Positions 11,325 to 21,345 of a stretch of 64,000 nucleotides of DNA are shown here, piece by piece. Origin of the DNA: Sipunculus nudus (taxonomy: Eukaryota; Annelida; Sipuncula; Golfingiida; Sipunculidae); assembly GCA_026874595.1 (NCBI GenBank), contig CM049322.1, positions 58,745,886 to 58,809,885 on the forward strand. Reading direction: 5' to 3'. How positions within the stretch are numbered: the stretch's first letter is position 1; each line of letters opens with the position of its first letter. The notes under the pieces are model-generated. The model had not been told where the DNA came from. It was given only the letters and a program-made list of their open reading frames with translations, and did no database searches. A program made the position numbers and the translations under genes.

Positions 11325-14300
11325 TCTCTCTCTGGCCGCTGTCATATCTACTCCCCCTGGCGGCAGTCTTAGCAACTTTTAAGGTAGCAAATAGCTGCTA
11401 TTTGCGCTTGCGATTCATGGGGCCTCCTCTGGCCGCCCGCTCTGTGTCTACCCCTCCTGGCGGCAGTCTTGCCACTTTTTATGGTAGCAAATAGCTGCTA
11501 TTTGCGCTTGCGACTCATGGGGGCCTCTCTGTCAGGCTGTTCTCATTTCCACTCCCCCTGGCGGCAGTCTTGGCAACTGTTAAGGTAGCAAATAGCTGCT
11601 ATTTGCGCGTGCGATTCATGGGGCCCCCTCTGGCCGCTGTCATATCCACTCCCCCTGGCGGCAGTCTTGGCAACTTTTAAGGTAGCAAATAGCTGCTATT
11701 TGCGCTTGCGATTCATGGGGGCCTCTTCGCTGGCCGCTCTCATATCAACTCCCCCTGGCGGCAGTCTTGGCAACTTTTAAGGTAGCAAATAGCTGCTATT
11801 TGCGCGTGCGATTCATGGGGGCCCCTCTGGCAGCCGGCTCTGTCCACTCCCCCTGGCGGCAGTCTTGACAACTTTTAAGGTAGCAAATAGCTGCTATTTG
11901 CGCTTGCGACTCATGGGGGCCTCTCTGTCTGGCCGCTCTCTGTCCACTCCCCCTGGCGGCAGTCTTGGCAACTGTTAAGGTAGCAAATAGCTGCTATTTG
12001 CGCGTGCGATTCGTGGGGCCCCCTCTGGCAACCCCCTCTGTGTCCACTCCCCCTGGCTGCAGTCTTGACAACTTTTAAGGTAGCAAATAGCTGCTATTTG
12101 CGCTTGCGACTCATGGGGGCCTCTCTGTCTGGCCGCTGTCATATCCACTCCCCCTGGCGGCAGTCTTGGCAACTTTTAAGGTAGCAAATAGCTGCTATTT
12201 GCGCTTGCGATTCATGGGGGCCTCTTCGCTGGCCGCTCTCATATCAACTCCCCCTGGCGGCAGTCTTGGCAACTTTTAAGGTAGCAAATAGCTGCTATTT
12301 GCGCGTGCGATTCATGGGAGCCCCTCTGGCAGCCCGCTCTTTGTCCACTCCCCCTGGCGGAAGTCTTGACAACTTTTAAGGTAGCAAATAGCTGCTATTT
12401 GCGCTTGCGACTCATGGGGGCCTCTCTGTCTGGCCGCTCTCATATCCACTCCCCCTGGCGGCAGTCTTGGCACCTTTTAAGGTAGCAAATAGCTGCTATT
12501 TGCGCTTGCGATTCATGGGGCCTACTCTGGCCGCCCGCTCTGTGTCTACCCCTCCTGGCGGCAGTCTTGCCACTTTTTATGGTAGCAAATAGCTGCTATT
12601 TGCGCTTGCGACTCATGGGGGCCTCTCTGTCAGGCTGTTCTCATTTCCACTCCCCCTGGCGGCAGTCTTGGCAACTGTTAAGGTAGCAAATAGCTGCTAT
12701 TTGCGCGTGCGATTCATGGGGCCCCTCTGGCCGCTGTCATATCCACTCCCCCTGGCGGAAGTCTTGGCAACTTTTAAGGTAGCAAATAGCTTCTATTTGC
12801 GCTTGCGATTCATTGGGGCCTCTTCGCTGGCCGCTCTAATATCAACTCCCCCTGGCGGCAGTCTTGACAACTTTTAAGGTAGCAAATAGCTGCTATTTGC
12901 GCTTGCGACTCATGGGGGCCTCTCTGTCTGGCCGCTTTCTGTCCACTCCCCCTGGCGGCAATCTTGGCAACTGTTAAGGTAGCAAATAGCTGCTATTTGC
13001 GCGTGCGATTCGTGGGGCCCCCTCTGGCAACCCCCTCTGTGTCCACTCCCCCTGGCGGCAGTCTTGACAACTTTTAAGGTAGCAAATAGCTGCTATTTGC
13101 GCTTGCGACTCATGGGGGCCTCTCTGTCTGGCCGCTGTCATATCCACCCCCCCTGGCGGCAGTCTTGGCAACTTTTAAGGTAGCAGTAGCTGCTATTTGC
13201 GCTTGCGATTCATGGGGGCCTCTTCGCTGGCCGCTCTCATATCAACTCCCCCTGGCGGCAGTCTTGGCAACTTTTAAGGAAGCAAATAGCTGCAATTTGC
13301 GCGTGCGATTCATGGGGACCCCTCTGGCAGCCCACTCTTTGTCCACTCCTCCTGGCGGCAGTCTTGACAACTTTAAAGGTAGCAAATAGCTGCTATTTGC
13401 GCTTGCGACTCATGGGGGCCTCTCTGTCTGGCCGCTCTCATATCCACTCCCCCTGGCGGCAGTCTTGACACTTTTATGGTAGCAAATAGCTGCTATTTGC
13501 GCTTGCGACTCATGGGGGCCTCTCTGTCTGGCCGCTGTCATATCTACTCCCCCTGGCGGCAGTCTTAGCAACTTTTAAGGTAGCAAATAGCTGCTATTTG
13601 CGCTTGCGATTCATGGGGCCTCCTCTGGCCGCCCGCTCTGTGTCCACTCCTCCTGGCGGCAGTCTTGACACTTTTTATGGTAGCAAATAGCTGCTATTTG
13701 CGCTTGCGACTTATGGGGGCCTCTCTTTCAGGCTGTTCTCATTTCCACTCCCCCTGGCGGCAGTCTTGGCAACTGTTAAGGTAGCAAATAGCTGCTATTT
13801 GCGCGTGCGATTCATGCGGCCCCCTCTGGCCGCTGTCATATCCACTCCCCCTGGCGGCAGTCTTGGCAACTTTTAAGGTAGCAAATAGCTGTTATTTGCG
13901 CTTGCGATTCATGGGGGCCTCTTCGCTGGCCGCTCTCTTATCAACTCCCTCTGGCGGCAGTCTTGGCAACTTTTAAGGTAGCAAATAGCTGCTATTTGCG
14001 CGTGCGATTCATGGGGGCCCCTCTGGCAGCCGGCTCTGTCCACTCCCCCTGGCGGCAGTCTTGACAACTTTTAAGGTAGCAAATAGCTGCTATTTGCGCT
14101 TGCGACTCATGGGGGCCTCTCTGTCTGGCCGCTCTCTGTCCACTTCCCCTTGCGGCAGTCTTGGCAACTGTTAAGGTAGCAAATAGCTGCTATTTGCGCG
14201 TGCGATTCGTGGGGACCCCTCTGGCAACCCCCTCTGTGTCCACTCCCCCTGGCTGCAGTCTTGACAACTTTTAAGGTAGCAAATAGCTGCTATTTGCGCT

Positions 14301-16290
14301 TGCGACTCATGGGGGCCTCTCTGTCTGGCCGCTCTCATATCCACTCCCCCTGGCGGCAGTCTTGACACTTTTATGGTAGCAAATAGCTGCTATTTGCGCT
14401 TGCGACTCATGGGGGCCTCTCTGTCTGGCCGCTGTCATATCTACTCCCCCTGGCGGCAGTCTTAGCAACTTTTAAGGTAGCAAATAGCTGCTATTTGCGC
14501 TTGCGATTCATGGGGCCTCCTCTGGCCGCCCGCTCTGTGTCCACTCCTCCTGGCGGCAGTCTTGACACTTTTTATGGTAGCAAATAGCTGCTATTTGCGC
14601 TTGCGACTCATGGGGGCCTCTCTGTCAGGCTGTTCTCATTTCCACTCCCCCTGGCGGCAGTCTTGGCAACTGTTAAGGTAGCATATAGCTGCTATTTGCG
14701 CGTGCGATTCATGCGGCCCCCTCTGGTCGCTGTCATATCCACTCCCCCTGGCGGCAGTCTTGGCAACTTTTAAGGTAGCAAATAGCTGTTATTTGCGCTT
14801 GCGATTCATGGGGGCCTCTTCGCTGGCCGCTCTCTTATCAACTCCCTCTGGCGGCAGTCTTGGCAACTTTTAAGGTAGCAAATAGCTGCTATTTGCGCGT
14901 GCGATTCATGGGGGCCCCTCTGGCAGCCGGCTCTGTCCACTCCCCCTGGCGGCAGTCTTGACAACTTTTAAGGTAGCAAATAGCTGCTATTTGCGCTTGC
15001 GACTCATGGGGGCCTCTCTGTCTGGCCGCTCTCTGTCCACTCCCCCTTGCGGCAGTCTTGGCAACTGTTAAGGTAGCAAATAGCTGCTATTTGCGCGTGC
15101 GATTCGTGGGGACCCCTCTGGCAACCCCCTCTGTGTCCACTCCCCCTGGCTGCAGTCTTGACAACTTTTAAGGTAGCAAATAGCTGCTATTTGCGCTTGC
15201 GACTCATGAGGGCCTCTCTGTCTGGCCGCTCTCATATCCACTCCCCCTGGCGGCAGTCTTGGCAACTTTTAAGGTAGCAAATAGCTGCTATTTGCGCTTG
15301 CGATTCATGGGGGCCTCTTCGCTGGCCGCTCTCATATCAACTCCCCCTGGCGGCAGTCTTGGCAACTTTTAAGGTAGCAAATAGCTGCTATTTGCGCGTG
15401 CGATTCATGGGGGCCCCTCTGGCAGCCCGCTCTGTGTCCACTCCCCCCTGGCGGCAGTCTTGACAACTTTTAAGGTAGCAAATAGCTGCTATTTGCGCTT
15501 GCGACTCATGGGGGCCTCTCTGTCTGGCCGCTCTCTGTCCACTCCCCCTGGCGGCAGTCTTGGCAACTGTTAAGGTAGCAAATAGCTGCTATTTGCGCGT
15601 GCGATTCGTGGGGCCCCCTCTGGCAACCCGCTCTGTGTCCACTCCCCCTGGCGGCAGTCTTGACAACTTTTAAGGTAGCGAATAGCTGCTCTTTGCGCTT
15701 GCGACTCATGGGGGCCTCTCTGTCTGGCTGCTGTCATATCCACTCCCCCTGGCGGCAGTCTTGGCAACTTTTAAGGTAGCAAATAGCTGCTATTTGCGCT
15801 TGCGATTCATGGGGGCCTCTTCGCTGGCCGCTCTCATATCAACTCCCCCTGGTGGCAGTCTTGGCAACTTTTAAGGTAGCAAATAGCTGCTCTTTGCGCG
15901 TGCAATTCATTGGGCCGCTGTGGCAGGCTTTGAGATCTCCACTCCCCCTGGTGGCAGTCTTAACACTCCATGCGATGCTACCAGAAATTTTACCCCCTCC
16001 TCAATTTTTTAGGGTAGCAAATAGCTGCTATTTGCGCGTGCGATTCATGGGGGCCCCTCTGTCTGCCCGCACTCATGTCCACTCCCCCTGGCGGCAATCT
16101 TAACTCTCAATGCGATGCTACCAGAAATTTTACCCCCTCCTAAATTTTTTGGGTCGCAAATAGCTGCTATTTGCGTGTGCGATTCATGGGGCCCCAGTGG
16201 CTGGCCGCTCTCATTTCACTCCCCCTGCCGGCAACCTTAACATTAATGCGATGCTTCTATAAATTTTATCCCCTCCCAATTTTTTGTAGG
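11325..16290 (+). repeat. Satellite B, ~100-bp monomer array with higher-order repeat
   Basis: About 50 head-to-tail units. Each contains CACTCCCCCTGGCGGCAGTC, AACTTTTAAGGTAGC and the near-palindrome GCAAATAGCTGCTATTTGC (9-bp arms around a single T). A marker unit with CTCCTGGCGGCAGTCTTG and CACTTTTTATGG recurs at 11464, 12563, 13661 and 14558, giving steps of 1099, 1098 and 897 bp. The array is therefore built from higher-order blocks of about 11 and 9 monomers. The last three units (from about 15950) are longer and more divergent. Minus-strand frames of 65 codons repeat with the array and are not genes. Confidence 0.95.
15950..16290 (+). repeat. Extended-monomer edge of satellite B
   Basis: Three terminal units carry an extra block absent from the rest of the array. 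It reads TGCGATGCTACCAGAAATTT followed by TACCCCCTCC and an A/T-rich stretch, and is seen at about 15968, 16109 and 16240 (the last diverged). The unit length here rises to roughly 130-145 bp. This may be an ancestral or flank-captured form of the monomer. Confidence 0.8.
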
Positions 16291-16319
16291 GTACTACAGG
16301 CTGCAAAAGCTTCCAGCAA

Positions 16320-16338
16320 CCCCCCCCCCCCCCCCCCG
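16320..16338. repeat. Poly-C tract
   Basis: A run of C immediately after the degenerate end of satellite B. Confidence 0.95.
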
Positions 16339-16596
16339 GCACTAATGAGAAACTGCCTGCGAAAAATCGAAAAGTCCCATAAGCTTAACTACAGGCCGCT
16401 ACCGAAAACCGACAGTTCCCCGCCTATCTCGTCGCCGACAAAGCATTAATGAGAAGTTATTAATAAACCAAACATAATCCAATCCTTACCATTGATGTGT
16501 CTATAATAAACATACAGGACCCTATATAAAGAGAGGAAGATGAGATCTATATAAGACTAGAGTACGTTATACAGTAATACTGCTTCACATTTATAT

Positions 16597-16799
16597 CAGG
16601 GGCGGATCCTGGATTTTTGGGAAACGGGGGTTCCAACTAAGGAGGACTAATACAACCATAAAAAATCACTTGGTCCGGAAAAGGGAAGGTCAAGGCTGCA
16701 AAATTTTGCCTGAAATCCCTTAAAAAGCTTGCAGCGGATGAAAAAAGGGGGGGGGGGGTGTTCCGAACACCCTGTACCCCTCCTCGGGATCCGCTTCTG
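16597..16799 (+). mobile_element. 203-bp MITE with 5-bp target duplication (copy 1)
   Basis: Starts CAGGGGCGGATCCTGGATTT and ends GGGATCCGCTTCTG, so the termini are imperfect inverted repeats. It is flanked by TATAT at 16592-16596 and at 16800-16804. An internal poly-G tract sits before GTTCCGAACACCCTGTACCC. Two related copies lie at 41697-41889 and 47762-47999. TIRs beginning CAGGGGCGG suggest a hAT-type element; a 5-bp duplication would fit only a subset of that superfamily, so the class is uncertain. Confidence 0.8.
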
Positions 16800-16823
16800 T
16801 ATATTGTTCGTGTCCTGTTTGCT

Positions 16824-17156
16824 ATGGCGTCGCGGCCTCCTAAGCGTAAGCTTGATGTAAAGACAATTAAGCAGAAGTACGAAGCACTGCTCAAAGTTGA
16901 ACGTGGTGGCAAGACCAAAGCAAAGATTGCAAAGGACTTCAACATCCTCGCCAACACGCTGAGTACATGGATCAAGAATGCTGAGAAGATCAAGGCGGCC
17001 TATGCTGAACACAAGTTCGGACCACAACGCAAACGCATGCGAGGGGCCAAGGATGACTGCTTCAGATTCCTGTCGGGAAATGAGAACTTTGTTGCTGATC
17101 AGGAAGATTCTCGTGTTAAGCAAAGAACTGTTACTGCCTATTTTAAGAAGATCTGA
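16824..17156 (+). pseudogene. CENP-B/Tigger-like N-terminal domain ORF, internally deleted
   Basis: The frame from the ATG at 16824 encodes about 110 residues: MASRPPKRKLDVKTI, then KAKIAKDFNI and NTLSTWIKN. This is the CENP-B N-terminal HTH pattern found in Tigger-type transposases and their domesticated relatives: a basic leader, a K/R-rich helix and a recognition helix with xxTLSTWxK. It is followed by KRMRGAKD, where the second CENPB-type HTH would begin. About 25 residues later the protein ends QRTVTAYFKKI, a tail resembling Tigger C-termini. The second HTH and DDE core (several hundred residues) are missing, so the ORF looks like an internal-deletion derivative that kept both ends in frame. 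The MITE ending at 16799 lies 24 bp upstream of the ATG. The frame is intact and could in principle be expressed as a small DNA-binding protein. No splice sites are needed. Confidence 0.6.
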
Positions 17157-17574
17157 TGTTTTGAGCTGAAAATGATCTGAGCCAATCATTTATTGATTTG
17201 TGTGCTTTTATACACGTATATATATGTCATCTTATTGCACTTTCATGATTTACCTTATCCTACTTTTGGTGGTAATTATGTGTATTTTATTATTAATAAA
17301 ATTTTTTTTTATAAAATTTATGTTGTTCTTTCATGGGGACACCTATGGTACCCTCTTCTTAATTCACTTATCATATATTATTTATTATTATTATTAGATA
17401 TATAATATGCAGATTAATATAAGAGAGATGGGGAGGTCTAGGGAGAAGATAACCGCCCGCAATGCAGGGATCTTCCTTTTTTGCATTTTCAAGTAATGCA
17501 TGTATGCAACAACTCTCCCCCCCCCCCCCCCCCCCCGCCGCTTGACCTGTGAACAACGATCCACGTATGATGAA

Positions 17575-17621
<47 letters not shown>

Positions 17622-18528
17622 CCCTATAATATTATCACTGCCGTCCAGGGCCTGAGGAGCTGTTGATAACTGCAGCTGATATACCCATGCTTAATTAGCT
17701 CCCACCTGATGCCACCTGCTGCGTGAGAGCGTTCTGCGCGACCCAAGTGACCACCGGTTATATCACGCGCACTCAACCGTTCTACATAGCGGCTGCGCAA
17801 TGCTCCAATGAGCTGCAGTAATCAGATAAGATAAGCTAGTGCGCGTCAATGCATCTCCATGTGGCAGCGATTTCGAAAACCATATGGCCATCCGGGCAAG
17901 TCCGAAATGCAATTAGTCCGAACGCGATAAATAGGGTGTTCTATATTAATCATTCTTTTTTTTGTTCATGTATAACCAGGTGGAACCAACTAAGTCTATC
18001 CATTCGCCAGTCACAAACAATATATGTATATGGGAAAAAAACTCATATTAGGGCTTTGCGCTACCTGTATAATCCAGATGAAATAAATAATAACATGAGT
18101 GCCTTTTATCTTCACAAATATTACCCAGTAAACTGATTGGACGACGAACAAGATTGGTTATCGTTAGGCTTTATCTGAGGAACAATCAGTTCGTACAATG
18201 GTAACAGGTCCGTATTCACATACAGACATGTTGAATATACATGAAATACAGCGTCTTCTCCTTAAAATAATATGGCATCATTGTTTCTTTCTAAACCGTT
18301 TCCTACTTCTGTACAAAATATAAAAAATCAGTGCCATAATGTTAACGTAGTGCGCACACCACCTGGTGGAGGTGCAGCGCAACTTCATAAATCACGCTTC
18401 CAAATGGTGGGTTTTTTTTCCAAGGGTCTTCTCATAGTTTGGGGAGTTGTCGCGGAACCTTTAGACCGGGCCTCTGGTCACGTGGTTGTGTTATGCTTAA
18501 CAGATACATGAGGACAGAAAACATATAT
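17157..18528. other. Non-coding stretch with poly-C and (AT)n
   Basis: Contains a poly-C tract at about 17518-17536 and a TA microsatellite at 17577-17614. No coding region is supported. The frames at 17849-18136 and 18272-18511 show no domain, signal or splice context that I recognise. Confidence 0.6.
17577..17614. repeat. (AT)n microsatellite
   Basis: Uninterrupted TA run. Confidence 0.95.
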
Positions 18529-18535
18529 AACAGGT

Positions 18536-19194
18536 CAAAGGCGCTTGAATCGCTATTTGTGTTGAACTTGGTTTAAATAGTGTTCAATTTACCTTTACAA
18601 CAATCCCCTACCGTTTAATGAGCTTTAAACCATGTTATATCGTTTGCCGGTACTTGTTTATATAATAGATACACAAGGCCGGCATCCAAGTCTGCGGACG
18701 GGTATGCGATAATACAAGAAATCAATTGAAATTCCCAAATATTTCAAAGATTTTCGAGGGAAGAAACTAACAGTCGTTAAATGGCCAGTTCTTCTTTCTA
18801 TAAAAGCATCAACGATTCCAATACACACAGTGTACCCCTTTTAATGAGCTCTCTTTTGTAACTAATCCATTAAGCAGCTGTTACCACAAACAAGGAAATC
18901 CCCATGTATCTTGGTCAGCAGTAAGGGTTCCCCCCCCCCCCCCTGGAACCTAACACCTGATTGGTTGATAATGATGGAAATAGTAATCTGGGATAAATCT
19001 GCCTGTTCGTCGCTTAATGGATACAGACTCGTCCGCAGACTTGGATGCCGGCCTTGTGTATCTATTATATAAACAAGTACCGGCAAACGATATAACATGG
19101 TTTAAAGCTCATTAAACGGTAGGGGATTGTTGTTAAGGTAAATTGAACACCATTTAAACCAAGATCAACACAAATAGCGATTCAAGCGCCTGTG
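18536..19194. mobile_element. 659-bp element with 165-bp terminal inverted repeats
   Basis: The left arm 18536-18700 begins CAAAGGCGCTTGAATCGC. The right arm 19030-19194 has the reverse complement beginning CACAGGCGCTTGAATCGC. The arms match with few differences down to GTCTGCGGAC. The 7-bp AACAGGT flanks both sides (18529-18535 and 19195-19201), a likely target-site duplication. The 329-bp core contains a poly-C tract and no coding region, so this is a non-autonomous cut-and-paste element. A 7-8 bp duplication would suit a hAT-like or similar superfamily, but the class is not settled. It ends 145 bp upstream of the GPCR frame and may contribute to its 5' region. Confidence 0.85.
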
Positions 19195-19338
19195 AACAGG
19201 TGAACTGGAGAAAGTAAGTCCGTGTGCCGAGATGGGTCTGTCAAACTTTGAATTCAGTGAAAATGAACCAAATGCGTGAGATAAAGCACACATCGTTGCA
19301 AATACTTATACACCTTAAAAAAATAAATACTTAATGTA

Positions 19339-20409
19339 TTGCTTTCTAGATATACTATACGAATATATTTCATCTTCAGGGGCCTACAAAGTGGTGACGC
19401 TTTGGAACAAGCAGGTGTCAACGAAAGTTTCACGGCAAAACCAAGCACCGGCCAAGGTGAAACTAATGGAAACACACAAACAAGTCTACTACCGAATAAT
19501 ACCACAGGGGGCGCCTTCGATGTTATACCGACAACAGTCCTTGCAGTCAACGACACGTATGCCGAGGACGTCTTACGCATTATAGCCATATGTCTGAGAT
19601 CTGCGGCGTTTCCTCTAAACGTGCTAGCCATTTTAGTGATGTGTCTAAAATGTATGATCTCAAAACCCATATCAATATATTATATAACTTTGTCTGTATG
19701 TTTTATTGTACGATCTGCTGTGCACCTGAGCTTTTTATTGTATAACTATATTATTAATCAACCAGGGCATATTTGCCCCTGGATTATTTATGCAGCTACT
19801 GTGTCTTATGGTTGCATTAATTCCGTCGTGTTAGCAATATCATGTATGCAGCTTGGAGCAATGGCTTTGCCGTTTTCAGCATCTAGACTCTGGTCACAGA
19901 GGAGGGTGGCATTTTCTGTCATTATAATCATTATCTTCAATCTAATTGTTAATACAATTCCATTTTTCTTTGCGGACTACCAACAAAAGAAGTGTTCAGA
20001 GTTGCCTATATATATAAGCGTAATTATGGGTGTTGCTTTTTATTTTATATCTTTGGTTACTCTGGTAGTCTGTAACATTGCGATACTAATCTTTCTCGTC
20101 CGCGCTAGAAGGTCAAGGCCGGGACAACCAAGTAATTCTGATTGGCCAAGCGTAATTTCCCGGTTCAAATTGACAGCATTTGTGGCCACTACTATGTTTA
20201 TTATTTGTCATGTTCCCATTCTAGCGGACCGAATAATCAATTTCTTTTTTACCAATGGTGTATTTCAATCCAAGGTAAAAAATATGGTGTTGGAGATTTT
20301 AGTGGCGTTTTATGATATAACCCCATTTTTCACATACTTGTTTACAAACAGCAAGGCGAGGCAAGAATTCTATCAGAGATTAACATGCAAAGGTTATTCT
20401 GCAGACTAA
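19339..20409 (+). CDS. Divergent rhodopsin-like (class A) GPCR, intronless 7TM frame
   Basis: Seven hydrophobic segments can be read. TM1 lies near residues 79-101 (AFPLNVLAILVM), TM2 near 112-136, TM3 near 145-170 preceded by HICPW, TM4 near 190-213 (SVIIIIIFNLIVNTIPFFF), TM5 near 224-250, TM6 near 275-298 (ATTMFIICHVPI) and TM7 near 315-337. ECL2 contains the partner Cys (KKCSELP). TM6 keeps a CHVP version of CWxP. TM7 keeps P and Y in DITPFFTYLFTNSKARQEF, which reads as a degenerate NPxxY followed by the helix-8 signature. The DRY box is replaced by MQLGAM, the TM2 Asp and TM4 Trp are not apparent, and TM5 lacks its Pro. NxS/T glycosylation sequons occur in the N-terminus. A good acceptor (TTTCATCTTCAG at 19368-19379) lies inside the N-terminal coding sequence, so the first 13 codons may instead come from an upstream exon. 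Expected role: plasma-membrane receptor. The ligand cannot be predicted. Confidence 0.82.
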   Translation: MLSRYTIRIYFIFRGLQSGDALEQAGVNESFTAKPSTGQGETNGNTQTSLLPNNTTGGAFDVIPTTVLAVNDTYAEDVLRIIAICLRSAAFPLNVLAILVMCLKCMISKPISIYYITLSVCFIVRSAVHLSFLLYNYIINQPGHICPWIIYAATVSYGCINSVVLAISCMQLGAMALPFSASRLWSQRRVAFSVIIIIIFNLIVNTIPFFFADYQQKKCSELPIYISVIMGVAFYFISLVTLVVCNIAILIFLVRARRSRPGQPSNSDWPSVISRFKLTAFVATTMFIICHVPILADRIINFFFTNGVFQSKVKNMVLEILVAFYDITPFFTYLFTNSKARQEFYQRLTCKGYSAD

Positions 20410-20939
20410 GCTCCCTTATTTAGATGTGATCGCTCAATAGACCTTTCATATTAAACTAGCGACACCTGTCCCTGACGATTGACACTCAGTGTTCGGGTTC
20501 TTTATTTCGACAATGACATTTTTTCTATATCTTTCCGTGAATCACTTTAACTGTTGTGGTTTAAATGTTTATTTTTTGCATATGGATATTTATCCGATAT
20601 TTAAACATTGTTGACTGTATGTGTTTCACATGTGATTGTTTTTACTTATCGTGTTTCCCCAAAATCCCTTCATAATCCTGTAGGATTTTAATATTTCATT
20701 TATGTCTTAATATACACATTGTAGTTCTGAGTTTATCTAATAACCTTTTCATATATTATATGATCTACTTTTATTGTAATAATGTATATGCAATTGAAGC
20801 AGGACCCCACTGAAAAACAGCATTAAGCTTAATTGGCTTTCCTGATAATAATACTTGCAATAAATATTTGAACATTCATAGTAATAAACCTACCTTACCT
20901 TAGATTCATCCCAGAGTTTCTGCTTTTTTTTTTTAACTT
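20410..20939 (+). other. Probable 3' UTR of the GPCR gene and AT-rich flank
   Basis: AT-rich sequence with no further coding content. AATAAA hexamers at 20859-20864 and 20883-20888 are candidate polyadenylation signals for the GPCR transcript. Confidence 0.45.
20859..20864 (+). terminator. Candidate polyadenylation signal (AATAAA)
   Basis: First canonical AATAAA after the GPCR stop, 450 bp downstream. A second copy at 20883-20888 is 24 bp further on. Choice between them is not possible from sequence alone. Confidence 0.35.
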
Positions 20940-21345
20940 TTTCTACAATTTTTTTGTGGCGGTAATCGCCTCCATTTAAAATGCTTATTAAAATGCGCAT
21001 CTGCAGAATTCATTTCCGGTTTCGGACAACGTCACAGGGCAGTATCATACGCTTCCTTTCATTTCATATTTTATTTTTATTATTTTCTCTTCTCTTCATT
21101 TTTAATCCTGACGTAAAACCAGGCCCGAGGACTACTGCATGTACGGGCCCTGGGTGCGTAATCGTACCTAATGCTGGGTCATACCACCGAGGAACCCCCG
21201 AAAGGCGCACTCGTATGTGAACGAAACACGTGATAACGGCCTTCCCATGAAACCTGCAGAGCGCTCACTCTGGGTGGGGGTCGACCATGAAAATCATACG
21301 GCTTTGAGTCCTGTACTCTACCCTGAGCCACAGAAGCCGTTTTAC
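20940..21345 (-). mobile_element. tRNA-derived SINE (copy 1)
   Basis: Read on the minus strand, the head near 21335 has TGGCTCAGGGTAGAG (box A-like). It is followed about 40 nt later by TGGTCGACCCCC (box B-like), consistent with a tRNA promoter. The body contains GAGCGCTCTGCAGG and CGCCTTTCGGGGG. The 3' end is GGAGGCGATTACCGCC, a short hairpin, followed by an A-rich tail (T-rich on the plus strand at 20921-20956). A diverged second copy with the same order of blocks is at 46545-46931. No coding capacity. Confidence 0.75.

Noticed and set aside
11975-15767. Repeated minus-strand 65-codon frames (MPRLPPGGVDM type)
   Set aside because: They are translations of satellite B units and have no independent support.
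11325-16290. CRISPR-like reading of satellite B
   Set aside because: Regular 100-bp spacing with a palindrome resembles repeats and spacers, but the intervening sequence is itself repeated and the genome is eukaryotic.
18272-18511. 79-codon plus-strand frame upstream of the GPCR
   Set aside because: No domain, no signal peptide and no splice continuity with the receptor frame.
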